Below are positions 1 through 5,320 of a stretch of 5,387 nt of DNA, piece after piece. The notes below the pieces were generated by a model. That model was not told the DNA's origin and searched no databases. It saw only the letters and a program-made list of their open reading frames with translations. Positions within the stretch are counted from its first letter, which is position 1; the number at the start of each line of letters is the position of its first letter. Origin of the DNA: BRH-c25 sp041690515. GTDB taxonomy: Bacteria; Bacillota; Clostridia; Lutisporales; Lutisporaceae. Both the position numbers and the translations under genes were made by a program. The stretch spans positions 1 to 5,387 of the forward strand of contig JAWLHF010000157.1 in the NCBI GenBank assembly GCA_041690515.1, given 5' to 3'.

Positions 1-525
1 GGTGAGCCGCAGCTTTGCATGGGGAATCATTGTCTTTATCACTCCTGTTATACCACATGCGATGCCGGTTAGGGAAGGGTCGTCAAAGCCGTAGGTTCCA
101 TATACGTGAAAGTATTTTGGCTTTGCTATGTCGAGCACCTTCTTGAAATAAGCAATTATTTCGTTTATAAATGCCTTATCTGCAAGATCCTTCAGGCTAA
201 AGCCTTTTCGGCTTTTTTTCGCTTTCTCTTTCTTTTCTTCCTGCTGTTGGGGCTTTTCCTCTTCCTCTTCCGTCCTTCTGCTTTTCAGTTTATACACCCT
301 TTTGTCCAGTAACCTCAAGGTTACATCAACAGCTTCCCCCTCTATTTCCGCATTTATTCCAAGGAACTTCCAGGCCCAGCCTACTGCAAGCTCTGCTCTC
401 ACTCTGCCGTCGGCGAGCACCTGTCCTGAGTAATTGAAGGGTATGACAAGAAGCAGCAGTATCAACCCCAATAGGCTCAGCAATATATAAAGCAGTATTT
501 TTAGAATTAACAATAAAACAAGCAT
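1..525 (-). CDS. DUF2953 domain protein (YtfI-like), partial, C-terminus beyond left edge
   Basis: The 175 visible codons read without a stop to the window edge, so the gene is cut at its 3' end. The protein starts with a long hydrophobic segment (about residues 2-29, rich in Leu/Ile), a likely signal-anchor helix. A predicted soluble part follows, then a highly charged low-complexity linker (about residues 83-107, Glu/Lys/Gln-rich), then a conserved block with YGFDDPSLTG (about 145-154). That block is the hallmark I recall for DUF2953 (Bacillus YtfI). No enzymatic role is established for the family; in Bacillus it neighbours the spore gene ytfJ/gerW. The ATG at 523-525 is preceded by GGGGGTAG at a suitable distance. 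Only 26 bases separate it from the anti-sigma gene upstream, so it is probably the third gene of the sigma operon. Family assignment is by recognition, with no search run. Confidence 0.8.
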   Translation of the reverse strand, partial: MLVLLLILKILLYILLSLLGLILLLLVIPFNYSGQVLADGRVRAELAVGWAWKFLGINAEIEGEAVDVTLRLLDKRVYKLKSRRTEEEEEKPQQQEEKKEKAKKSRKGFSLKDLADKAFINEIIAYFKKVLDIAKPKYFHVYGTYGFDDPSLTGIACGITGVIKTMIPHAKLRLT

Positions 526-551
526 AGGGCCTACCCCCAAAATTTATTATC

Positions 552-986
552 TTATATCTCTAACAGTTTCACTACACTTCTCTTAATTAAGGATACCATA
601 AGGTTTCCTGTAACTGAAGCAGTCTTTTTGACCCCTCTGCCTATATATTTCTTGCCGGGGATATAATTTACAAAGTTCAGAGAATTCTTTCCTATTCCCC
701 TTCCTATTCTTATGCTTCTCTTCAATGCATACTTAAGCTTTTCTTTTCTTTCCAGCTCTTCCATTTGCTCATCAACCAAGGTGGTTATAAGCATATCAAA
801 GTTCTTGACCTCAGAGTCATCGCTAAAGAACTTCTCCAGTTCATCTTCCAGAGCCATTATGGTGTCAAGCTCCCTCCTGCATTCACCGCAGTAGTTCAAA
901 TGCTCCTTTAGAAAGATAAATTCCAACGGGTCAATGGTATTGTCCACATATTTCTGTATCAATTCCCTGTCAAATCCGCAGCTCAT
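552..986 (-). CDS. Zinc-finger (HC2/ZAS-type) anti-sigma factor
   Basis: This 144-residue protein lies directly downstream of an ECF sigma gene. It carries HLNYCGEC (residues 29-36), an H-x3-C-x2-C signature of zinc-binding anti-sigma domains. Cys3 is placed to be the fourth metal ligand. Such domains bind their ECF sigma factor and keep it from RNA polymerase until a signal releases it. I see no convincing transmembrane helix; after an acidic middle (about 47-79) the tail is very basic and contains IGRGIGK (94-100) and IGRGVKK (115-121), a short internal repeat. The protein may therefore be cytosolic or peripherally membrane- or nucleic-acid-associated. A longer frame opens at an ATG ending at 1031 and would overlap the sigma gene, but the ATG at 984-986 has a near-perfect AGGAGGTG seven bases upstream, so I chose it. 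The gap to the sigma stop is 28 bases, consistent with co-transcription. Confidence 0.85.
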   Translation of the reverse strand: MSCGFDRELIQKYVDNTIDPLEFIFLKEHLNYCGECRRELDTIMALEDELEKFFSDDSEVKNFDMLITTLVDEQMEELERKEKLKYALKRSIRIGRGIGKNSLNFVNYIPGKKYIGRGVKKTASVTGNLMVSLIKRSVVKLLEI

Positions 987-991
987 CAGCA

Positions 992-999
992 CACCTCCT
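992..999 (-). promoter_or_regulatory. Ribosome binding site that fixes the anti-sigma start
   Basis: AGGAGGTG on the minus strand lies just ahead of the ATG at 984-986 (seven bases from the end of AGGAGG). It decides for the 144-residue start over the ATG 45 bases further upstream, which lies inside the end of the sigma gene. Confidence 0.8.
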
Positions 1000-1014
1000 G
1001 ATTCAATGAACAGA

Positions 1015-1578
1015 TTATTTGTTAAGTACATCCTTGAGTTTTTCCTTCAATATGTTCCTTGCCCTGTGAATATTTGTCTTCACAGTCCCTAAAGGCTCCC
1101 TCATCACTTCTGCAATCTCATCATAGCTCATTCCCTCATAGTATCTGAGATGCAATGCCATTCTGTATTTGGGCTTGAGGCTCTCCATATTCTCCCTTAT
1201 CAGCCTTCCAAGCTCCTTGTCCAATAATTCACTTTCAACATCGGTCTGTGCAGCAACTACCTCTTCAAGGGCTTTCTCATCCTCACCCGCACCTTGCAGC
1301 GATACCGAATCATATCTAATACACCGCTTAAAATTGATGCACGTATTGACAGCAATTGCCCTGAACCATGGATGGAAAGGCATTTTTTCGTTAAATCCCG
1401 ATATATTCTTAAACACTTTTATATAGACTTCCTGCGCAATATCCATTGCATCCTGTTCATTCTGAACATAACTATAGCATAACTTATATAAATACCGCTC
1501 ATACATTTTGAATAGCTCGACGAAGGCCGCCTTGTCATGCCTCTTGCATCGAGCAACAATGCCGGCGTCTATTTGCAC
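1015..1578 (-). CDS. RNA polymerase sigma factor, ECF (sigma-70 family) subfamily
   Basis: The 187-residue product has the compact two-domain layout of ECF (group 4) sigma factors. Region 2 spans about residues 18-86, with the core-binding stretch DAMDIAQEVYIKVF (43-56) and the PWFRAIAVN segment (70-78). A polar, acidic linker (about 90-118) follows, then region 4 (about 122-182) with a helix-turn-helix MSYDEIAEVM...GTVKTNIHRAR (150-174) that would read the -35 element. It directs RNA polymerase to a specific regulon, probably including its own operon. The start is a GTG at 1576-1578 preceded by GGGGGTGAT six bases upstream. The next gene is its likely zinc-finger anti-sigma partner. The signal and the regulon cannot be read from the sequence. 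I do not assign a named B. subtilis orthologue such as SigW or SigV. Confidence 0.93.
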   Translation of the reverse strand: MQIDAGIVARCKRHDKAAFVELFKMYERYLYKLCYSYVQNEQDAMDIAQEVYIKVFKNISGFNEKMPFHPWFRAIAVNTCINFKRCIRYDSVSLQGAGEDEKALEEVVAAQTDVESELLDKELGRLIRENMESLKPKYRMALHLRYYEGMSYDEIAEVMREPLGTVKTNIHRARNILKEKLKDVLNK

Positions 1579-1604
1579 AGCATCACCCCCAGGCTATACA
1601 GTAT

Positions 1605-1632
1605 AATACACATTAAATTTGAAATTGTTTCA
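1605..1632 (-). promoter_or_regulatory. Putative ECF-type autoregulatory promoter of the sigma operon
   Basis: On the minus strand TGAAAC (1632-1627) is followed by exactly 16 bases and then TGTATT (1610-1605). This resembles the SigW-like ECF consensus TGAAAC-N16-CGTA, with one mismatch in the CGTA core. It lies 27 bases ahead of the GTG start. A vegetative reading (TTGAAA, 19-base spacer, TATTAT) is possible but the spacing is poor. TTGAAA and TTTCAA also form an inverted repeat with a 3-base centre (1619-1633). Inferred from sequence only. Confidence 0.5.
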
Positions 1633-1767
1633 ACTTTTTCTGTTTTTTTTGACTTCTAAAATAAAATAAACAGGTAAAGCTATTTATAGATACTTCAATG
1701 CTGTATCAAAAGATTTTATGCCCAAATAACACATTCAATTCATAAAAATACACAAATTCTATATTAT

Positions 1768-1774
1768 GAAAGGA
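1768..1774 (+). promoter_or_regulatory. Ribosome binding site supporting the GTG start of the CBS gene
   Basis: GAAAGGA lies eight bases ahead of the GTG at 1783. The two ATG codons at 1774 and 1777 overlap or touch this site, too close to be used well. The N-terminus from the GTG, MKVKQIMTTDV, matches the usual start of stand-alone CBS-pair proteins. I could not identify a convincing promoter in the AT-rich spacer before it (about 1640-1767). Confidence 0.55.
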
Positions 1775-1782
1775 TGATGCTT

Positions 1783-2202
1783 GTGAAGGTCAAACAGATT
1801 ATGACAACAGATGTCAGCACTGTCACACCTAATGATACAATCACCAAAGCCGCTTCGATCATGGAGCAGCTGAATGTGGGCTCAGTACCTGTAACAGATA
1901 ACAATAGAGTCGTCGGCATTGTCACCGACAGGGATATAATCCTTCGAAGCGTAGCCAAGGGTGAGGGTGCCAATCAAAAGGTATCGGAAGTCATGACTCC
2001 CAGTGTCAAATGTGCCACTCCGGATATGGACGTCCATGCAGTCGCTGATATTATGGCAGAAAGCCAGGTGAGAAGGCTGCCGGTTGTTGATAATGATAAA
2101 CTGGTTGGCATCGTGGCTATAGGTGACCTAGCCGTAGAGAACATTTTTGAAAACGAAGCCGGCGAGGCACTGCATAACATCTCAATGGGAGTAAGACACT
2201 AG
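1783..2202 (+). CDS. Stand-alone CBS-pair protein (YhcV-like)
   Basis: The 139-residue protein is almost entirely two tandem CBS domains. CBS1 is about residues 1-58 with MKVKQIMT at the start, VGSVPV (32-37) and GIVTDRDI (45-52). CBS2 is about 66-120 with VSEVMT (67-72), VRRLPVVD (96-103) and GIVAIGDLA (109-117). CBS pairs form a pseudo-dimer that usually binds adenine nucleotides (AMP, ATP, SAM or similar) in the cleft and acts as an energy or ligand sensor. The TDRD motif is the sort that contacts ribose. There is no fused effector, so any partner is separate and unknown. Length and layout resemble Bacillus YhcV from memory. It is probably monocistronic, as it is followed at once by a strong terminator. 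Function beyond ligand sensing cannot be inferred. Confidence 0.92.
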   Translation: MKVKQIMTTDVSTVTPNDTITKAASIMEQLNVGSVPVTDNNRVVGIVTDRDIILRSVAKGEGANQKVSEVMTPSVKCATPDMDVHAVADIMAESQVRRLPVVDNDKLVGIVAIGDLAVENIFENEAGEALHNISMGVRH

Positions 2203-2210
2203 AATACACC

Positions 2211-2237
2211 AAATCTCCGGAGCTCCGGAGATTTTTT
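2211..2237 (+). terminator. Rho-independent terminator after the CBS gene
   Basis: Arms AAATCTCCGG (2211-2220) and CCGGAGATTT (2225-2234) are perfectly complementary around AGCT, making a fully palindromic 24-base unit, followed by a run of six T (2232-2237). It begins eight bases after the CBS stop codon. The T run is only on the plus-strand side, so it should act for the CBS transcript. Confidence 0.9.
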
Positions 2238-2310
2238 CTGAGCTTCTTTATTACATATTACCACTTATTTCCTCGCTATAAAACCTGCTCTTTCAATATT
2301 TAATACTTTT

Positions 2311-2338
2311 TTGACAATATGGGGATTATATATAGGAT
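2311..2338 (+). promoter_or_regulatory. Putative sigma-A-type promoter for the DUF421-DUF4363 unit
   Basis: A perfect -35 TTGACA (2311-2316) is followed at 16 bases by TAGGAT (2333-2338), which matches four of six -10 positions. The better TATATA boxes nearby (2327-2334) are too close to the TTGACA, so the exact -10 is unsure. The position is sensible: after the CBS terminator and about 40 bases before the next start codon. Confidence 0.4.
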
Positions 2339-2378
2339 TTCAGTTTACAGTAAGTACAGGTATGGAGAGGTGTAGGTT

Positions 2379-3065
2379 TTGCTTATTGTATTTATCAGGA
2401 CTCTGATACTTTATGTGGTTATTGTGGTGGTAATCAGGCTGATGGGAAAAAGGCAGATCGGGCAGCTGCAGCCCTCCGAGCTTGTTGTTGCCCTTGTAAT
2501 AGCGGATCTGGCTGCTGTTCCCATGGGGAATGTGGGAATTCCTCTAGTGAATGGCATAATCCCTATTGTTACACTGTTTATAATGGAAGAACTTTTGTCC
2601 TTCATATCCATGAAAAGTGTGAAAGCAAGGGGTGTAATATCAGGTAAACCCAGTATCCTAATTGAAAGGGGAATAATAATTGAAGAGGAGCTTAGAAGGC
2701 TTCGGTATAATTTGAACGATCTGCTTGAGCAGCTGCGATTGAAGAATTTTTCCAATCTTGAGGATATTGATTATGCCATACTGGAAACCAGCGGGCAGCT
2801 GAGCGTTATTCCCAAAGCCGAAAATAAGCCCGTCACAATCAAGGATATGGACTTCAATCCTAGAATCTATCATATGCCTGTGACAGTGATAATAGATGGC
2901 AGGCTGAATTCCGATAATCTGCACAAGGTGGGTCTGAGTAATGATTGGCTGCAAAATGAGCTTAAGCATAACAGAATAGAATCGGTAAAGGATGTATTCT
3001 TTGCTTATCTGAATCCTGAAAAGAAGCTTGTATATCAATTGAAAGGACGTTCCCGGAGAAAATGA
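2379..3065 (+). CDS. DUF421 membrane protein (YetF/YrbG family)
   Basis: The 228-residue protein has about three N-terminal membrane helices (roughly 4-21, 33-49 and 53-75). Between the first two is the conserved RLMGKRQIGQLQPSEL (20-35), characteristic of DUF421. A cytoplasmic or core-side domain follows, with GKPSILIERGII (89-100), LRRLRYNLNDLLEQLR (105-120) and a beta-rich segment ending SGQLSVIPK (138-146). That is the usual DUF421/YetF domain order and full length. Family knowledge: Bacillus YetF and YdfS are spore membrane proteins, and the 2Duf protein of the SpoVA2mob element affects spore heat resistance; the biochemical activity is not settled. The start is TTG at 2379, with AGAGGTG ending seven bases upstream; no in-frame ATG or GTG lies nearby upstream because a stop precedes it. 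The DUF4363 gene follows after 11 bases. Confidence 0.9.
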   Translation: MLIVFIRTLILYVVIVVVIRLMGKRQIGQLQPSELVVALVIADLAAVPMGNVGIPLVNGIIPIVTLFIMEELLSFISMKSVKARGVISGKPSILIERGIIIEEELRRLRYNLNDLLEQLRLKNFSNLEDIDYAILETSGQLSVIPKAENKPVTIKDMDFNPRIYHMPVTVIIDGRLNSDNLHKVGLSNDWLQNELKHNRIESVKDVFFAYLNPEKKLVYQLKGRSRRK

Positions 3066-3076
3066 GGTGAAATCTC

Positions 3077-3457
3077 TTGAAACCCATATTAATCATCAGT
3101 GTGCTTACAATACTGATTATTGCAGGAGGCTTATTAACCCTACATGCTTTGGACTCCGACTCACAAAAGCTTTATGACAGCCTTGCAGAACTGGAGAAGG
3201 ACATAGAAAATCAAAACTGGGACAGTGCCTCAAAAAAACTGGAGGAATTCCATAGGCGATGGGATACGACAAGCTCCTTCTGGTCAATGCTTATTGACCA
3301 CTATGAGATCGACAATGTCGAGCTGCTTCTGTCACAGCTTGCTTCCTATGTAAAAACCGAGGATAAGAGCGAGGCTATGTCACAGCTGGTTTCTTTGAAA
3401 ACCCTTATAAAGCACATACCCTCTAAAGAGCATGTCAATTTTCAGAATATTTTTTGA
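3077..3457 (+). CDS. DUF4363 family membrane-anchored protein
   Basis: This 126-residue protein has one N-terminal hydrophobic helix (about 4-24), then a mostly helical, charged extracytoplasmic-type domain. Marks I associate with DUF4363 are the Trp-containing W..A...L..F...W stretch (48-62), FWSMLIDHYEID (68-79), the LLSQLASYV helix (84-92) and the terminal hydrophobic NIF (124-126). Function is unknown. The start is TTG at 3077, with GAGGTGA placed seven bases ahead and overlapping the stop codon of the DUF421 gene. This indicates co-translation, so the two products probably act in the same membrane. The last 23 bases overlap the end of the convergent pseudouridine synthase gene; no terminator hairpin is visible after the stop. 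Confidence 0.8.
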   Translation: MKPILIISVLTILIIAGGLLTLHALDSDSQKLYDSLAELEKDIENQNWDSASKKLEEFHRRWDTTSSFWSMLIDHYEIDNVELLLSQLASYVKTEDKSEAMSQLVSLKTLIKHIPSKEHVNFQNIF

Positions 3458-4331
3458 TGAGCTCCTCCATATCTTCCGGTATCTCTGCCCTTAAGGCCAG
3501 CTTCTCGTGGCTTATCGGGTGAAGCATATCGATTTTGTAGGCATGAAGCCCATGTCTTTTCATTTTGTCCTCACTGCCCCCGTACATCTCGTCTCCAACA
3601 AGAGGATGGCCTATGTGTGCCATATGGACTCTTATCTGATGGGTACGCCCAGTTTCCAGTACTATTGACAGGAGACTATAATCTTCATACCGTTCAAGCA
3701 CCCTGTAGTGCGTAATAGCCCTGTCTCCGTCATCTCTTACCGTACGTTTTATTGACTGTGCTTTTTCTCTGACAATGGGTGCGTCTATAGTTCCAGAATT
3801 ATTGAAAACTCTTCCCTCAACAATAGCCAGATATTCCTTCTTTGTATTGGCTTTTCCGCTTTCCAGGGACATAAGATGCTGGATGTGGGAGCTTTTTGCA
3901 AACACAACAAGTCCCGAGGTATTCTTATCAAGCCTGTTGACCGGTCTGATGGTGATATCCCTTCCCATCTCCATAAGATGGTACATCAGCCCGTTTGCCA
4001 AGGTACCCATAAAATGGTTTCTGGAAGGGTGGGTTGGGATTCCTGCTTCTTTGTTTATTACGATCAGGTAATCATCTTCATATTTTATGTCCAGCTCCAT
4101 GTATTCAGGAAGGATGTTCTCTGAGTTCCTGTCCGGAAGCTCAAATTCTATCCTGTCCCCGGCTTTCAGCACTCTATCCGTGTATGCTGCATCTCCATTC
4201 ACCTTTAGGGAACCGGATTTTTTCACTTTTATCATTCCGTTCCTGGACAGCATCAGTTTTCCCCTGAGATACTCCCCCAGCTTCAAGCCTTCGTATTCCT
4301 TTTCTATATAAAATGTATTATGGTTTTTCAA
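3435..4331 (-). CDS. RluA-family pseudouridine synthase (second of tandem pair)
   Basis: The product (298 residues from the chosen start) should isomerise specific uridines in rRNA or tRNA to pseudouridine. An S4-like RNA-binding region spans about residues 8-65, with LSRNGMIKVKKSGSLKVNG at 28-46. The catalytic domain carries NRLDKNTSGLVVFAKS (132-147, catalytic Asp135), GRTHQIRVH (228-236) and GDEMYG (246-251). The usual His of the HRLD motif is Asn here. The frame is open up to 4466, but that would cover 149 bases of the upstream synthase and add non-homologous residues. I prefer TTG at 4329-4331, ten bases after GGAG, because it begins just before the S4 domain; TTG at 4335-4337 is an alternative. 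The start overlaps the upstream stop by 14 bases, suggesting translational coupling. The target uridine cannot be told. Confidence 0.88.
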   Translation of the reverse strand: MKNHNTFYIEKEYEGLKLGEYLRGKLMLSRNGMIKVKKSGSLKVNGDAAYTDRVLKAGDRIEFELPDRNSENILPEYMELDIKYEDDYLIVINKEAGIPTHPSRNHFMGTLANGLMYHLMEMGRDITIRPVNRLDKNTSGLVVFAKSSHIQHLMSLESGKANTKKEYLAIVEGRVFNNSGTIDAPIVREKAQSIKRTVRDDGDRAITHYRVLERYEDYSLLSIVLETGRTHQIRVHMAHIGHPLVGDEMYGGSEDKMKRHGLHAYKIDMLHPISHEKLALRAEIPEDMEELIKKYSEN

Positions 4332-5229
4332 ATTCAAACAACTCCAATTCCAGTAAAGCTGCAAGTCTGGCCATATCCTCAGGAAGTCCTGCATGCAGAC
4401 TGATGATTCCCTTCCCTTCCGGATGCGGGAGCTCCATGTCCGAGGCATGTAAAGCCTGTCTCCCAATCAAGGGGCTTTCCTTTCCATACAGAGTATCTCC
4501 GATTATAGAACAGCCTGAATGGCTTAAATGCACCCTTATCTGATGGGTCCTGCCGGTTATCAGCTGAAGCCGCAATAATGAGAATCCCTTTGACCTGCTT
4601 AAGGTTTCATATATGGTTACTGCCGACAATCCGCTGGCATTAACCTTTCTTCTTATGAGATCTGCTTCATCTTTTCCTATAGGCAGGTCAATCACACCCT
4701 TATGCGGTTCTATTATACCTTCTGTAATGGCAGTATAGAACTTCCTGATACCGCCTGCCTTCATACTTTCATCCAGATACCTGTGGACTGCTGCGCTTTT
4801 TGGTATCACCACGATTCCTGAAGTATTCATATCCAGCCTGTTTAAAAGCCGCAGCGCTGACTTCTCCCCTTTCCTGCTGAAATGATGCGCCACTGCATTG
4901 AGAAGAGTCCCGCCAGGATGGTTGGGAGTCGGATGCACAAGCATATATGGAGGCTTATCCACCGCCAATATATACTCATCCTCATATATCACCGAAAGCC
5001 CTATATCTTCAGCCTCGATACCGCTTCTGTTTTCTTCTGACATATCAATTTCAAGGATATCCCCGGCTCTAAGCTTATTGTCCCTATAGGCCTTTTTTCC
5101 GTTGATACTCACTTTATTATCCTTTATGAGCTTTTTTGTCTGCCTTGAAGAAATGCCCAGGGAATCCGACATATACTCGGTAACCGGTATCCTGTCATCC
5201 TTCTTGTCAATAATATACTTATTTTGCAT
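4318..5229 (-). CDS. RluA-family pseudouridine synthase (first of tandem pair)
   Basis: This complete 303-residue RluA-type enzyme has an N-terminal S4 domain (about 15-62, with SSRQTKKLIKDNKVSING at 27-44) and a catalytic domain. Key motifs are NRLDMNTSGIVVIPKS (130-145, catalytic Asp133), GRTHQIRVH (226-234, the conserved Arg loop) and GDTLYG (244-249). As in its neighbour, Asn replaces the common His of HRLD. All residues needed for activity seem present. The ATG at 5227-5229 has GAGG seven bases upstream. It is the first gene of a two-gene unit, and its stop lies inside the start region of the next synthase. The two proteins are clearly paralogous but well diverged, so they probably modify different sites. 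The exact RNA target (RluD-, RluC- or tRNA-type) is not decided. Confidence 0.93.
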   Translation of the reverse strand: MQNKYIIDKKDDRIPVTEYMSDSLGISSRQTKKLIKDNKVSINGKKAYRDNKLRAGDILEIDMSEENRSGIEAEDIGLSVIYEDEYILAVDKPPYMLVHPTPNHPGGTLLNAVAHHFSRKGEKSALRLLNRLDMNTSGIVVIPKSAAVHRYLDESMKAGGIRKFYTAITEGIIEPHKGVIDLPIGKDEADLIRRKVNASGLSAVTIYETLSRSKGFSLLRLQLITGRTHQIRVHLSHSGCSIIGDTLYGKESPLIGRQALHASDMELPHPEGKGIISLHAGLPEDMARLAALLELELFEFEKP

Positions 5230-5275
5230 AGTAACGCCTCTTTATGCTTTATTATGTACTGTGATGCTTTAAATA

Positions 5276-5304
5276 ATTATATCATATAGGTAGAAAAATG
5301 CGAC
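5276..5304 (-). promoter_or_regulatory. Putative promoter of the pseudouridine synthase pair
   Basis: A perfect -10 TATAAT is read on the minus strand at 5281-5276, about 47 bases ahead of the ATG. The hexamer 17 bases upstream is GTCGCA (5304-5299), only three of six matches to TTGACA, and it lies in one arm of the hairpin at 5295-5317. The -10 is credible, the -35 is weak. Confidence 0.45.
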
Positions 5305-5317
5305 ACAGTCGCATTTT
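5291..5317 (-). terminator. Perfect hairpin with T-run, probable terminator of a minus-strand unit beyond the right edge
   Basis: AAAATGCGAC (5295-5304) and GTCGCATTTT (5308-5317) form a perfect 10-base-pair stem around a 3-base loop. Read on the minus strand the stem is followed by TTTTTCTA, the form of an intrinsic terminator for a transcript arriving from the right. Read on the plus strand four T close the stem but do not continue. No gene that would use it is seen in the remaining 70 bases, so it may instead be an operator or part of the repeat-like stretch next to it. Confidence 0.55.
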
Positions 5318-5320
5318 CGG

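Noticed and set aside
106..312. Plus-strand open frame with a Phe/Leu-rich product.
   Set aside because: It is antisense to the DUF2953 gene; its composition comes from the complement of the Lys/Glu-rich linker, and it has no ribosome site or family resemblance.
987..1031. Longer N-terminus for the anti-sigma factor (ATG at 1029-1031).
   Set aside because: It would overlap the sigma gene and has no good ribosome site, whereas the ATG at 984-986 has AGGAGGTG at ideal distance and starts just before Cys3 of the zinc domain.
1569..1583. Four-codon out-of-frame mini-ORF (ATG CTG TGC AAA TAG) across the sigma GTG start, as a possible leader peptide.
   Set aside because: Its ATG is only one base from the GGGGGT ribosome site, too close for use, and nothing else suggests attenuation.
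1649..1677. TTGACT on the plus strand as a -35 for the CBS gene.
   Set aside because: No acceptable -10 occurs at 16-18 bases (AGGTAA at 17), and the other AT-rich boxes nearby are at the wrong spacing.
4332..4466. Longer N-terminus for the second pseudouridine synthase.
   Set aside because: These 45 codons lie inside the C-terminal coding region of the first synthase, look like out-of-frame translation of it, and precede the expected S4 domain start.
3775..4543. Several plus-strand open frames of 70-100 codons opposite the pseudouridine synthases, and similar antisense frames opposite the sigma, CBS and DUF421 genes.
   Set aside because: They are complementary shadows of well-supported genes, with no motifs and no ribosome sites.
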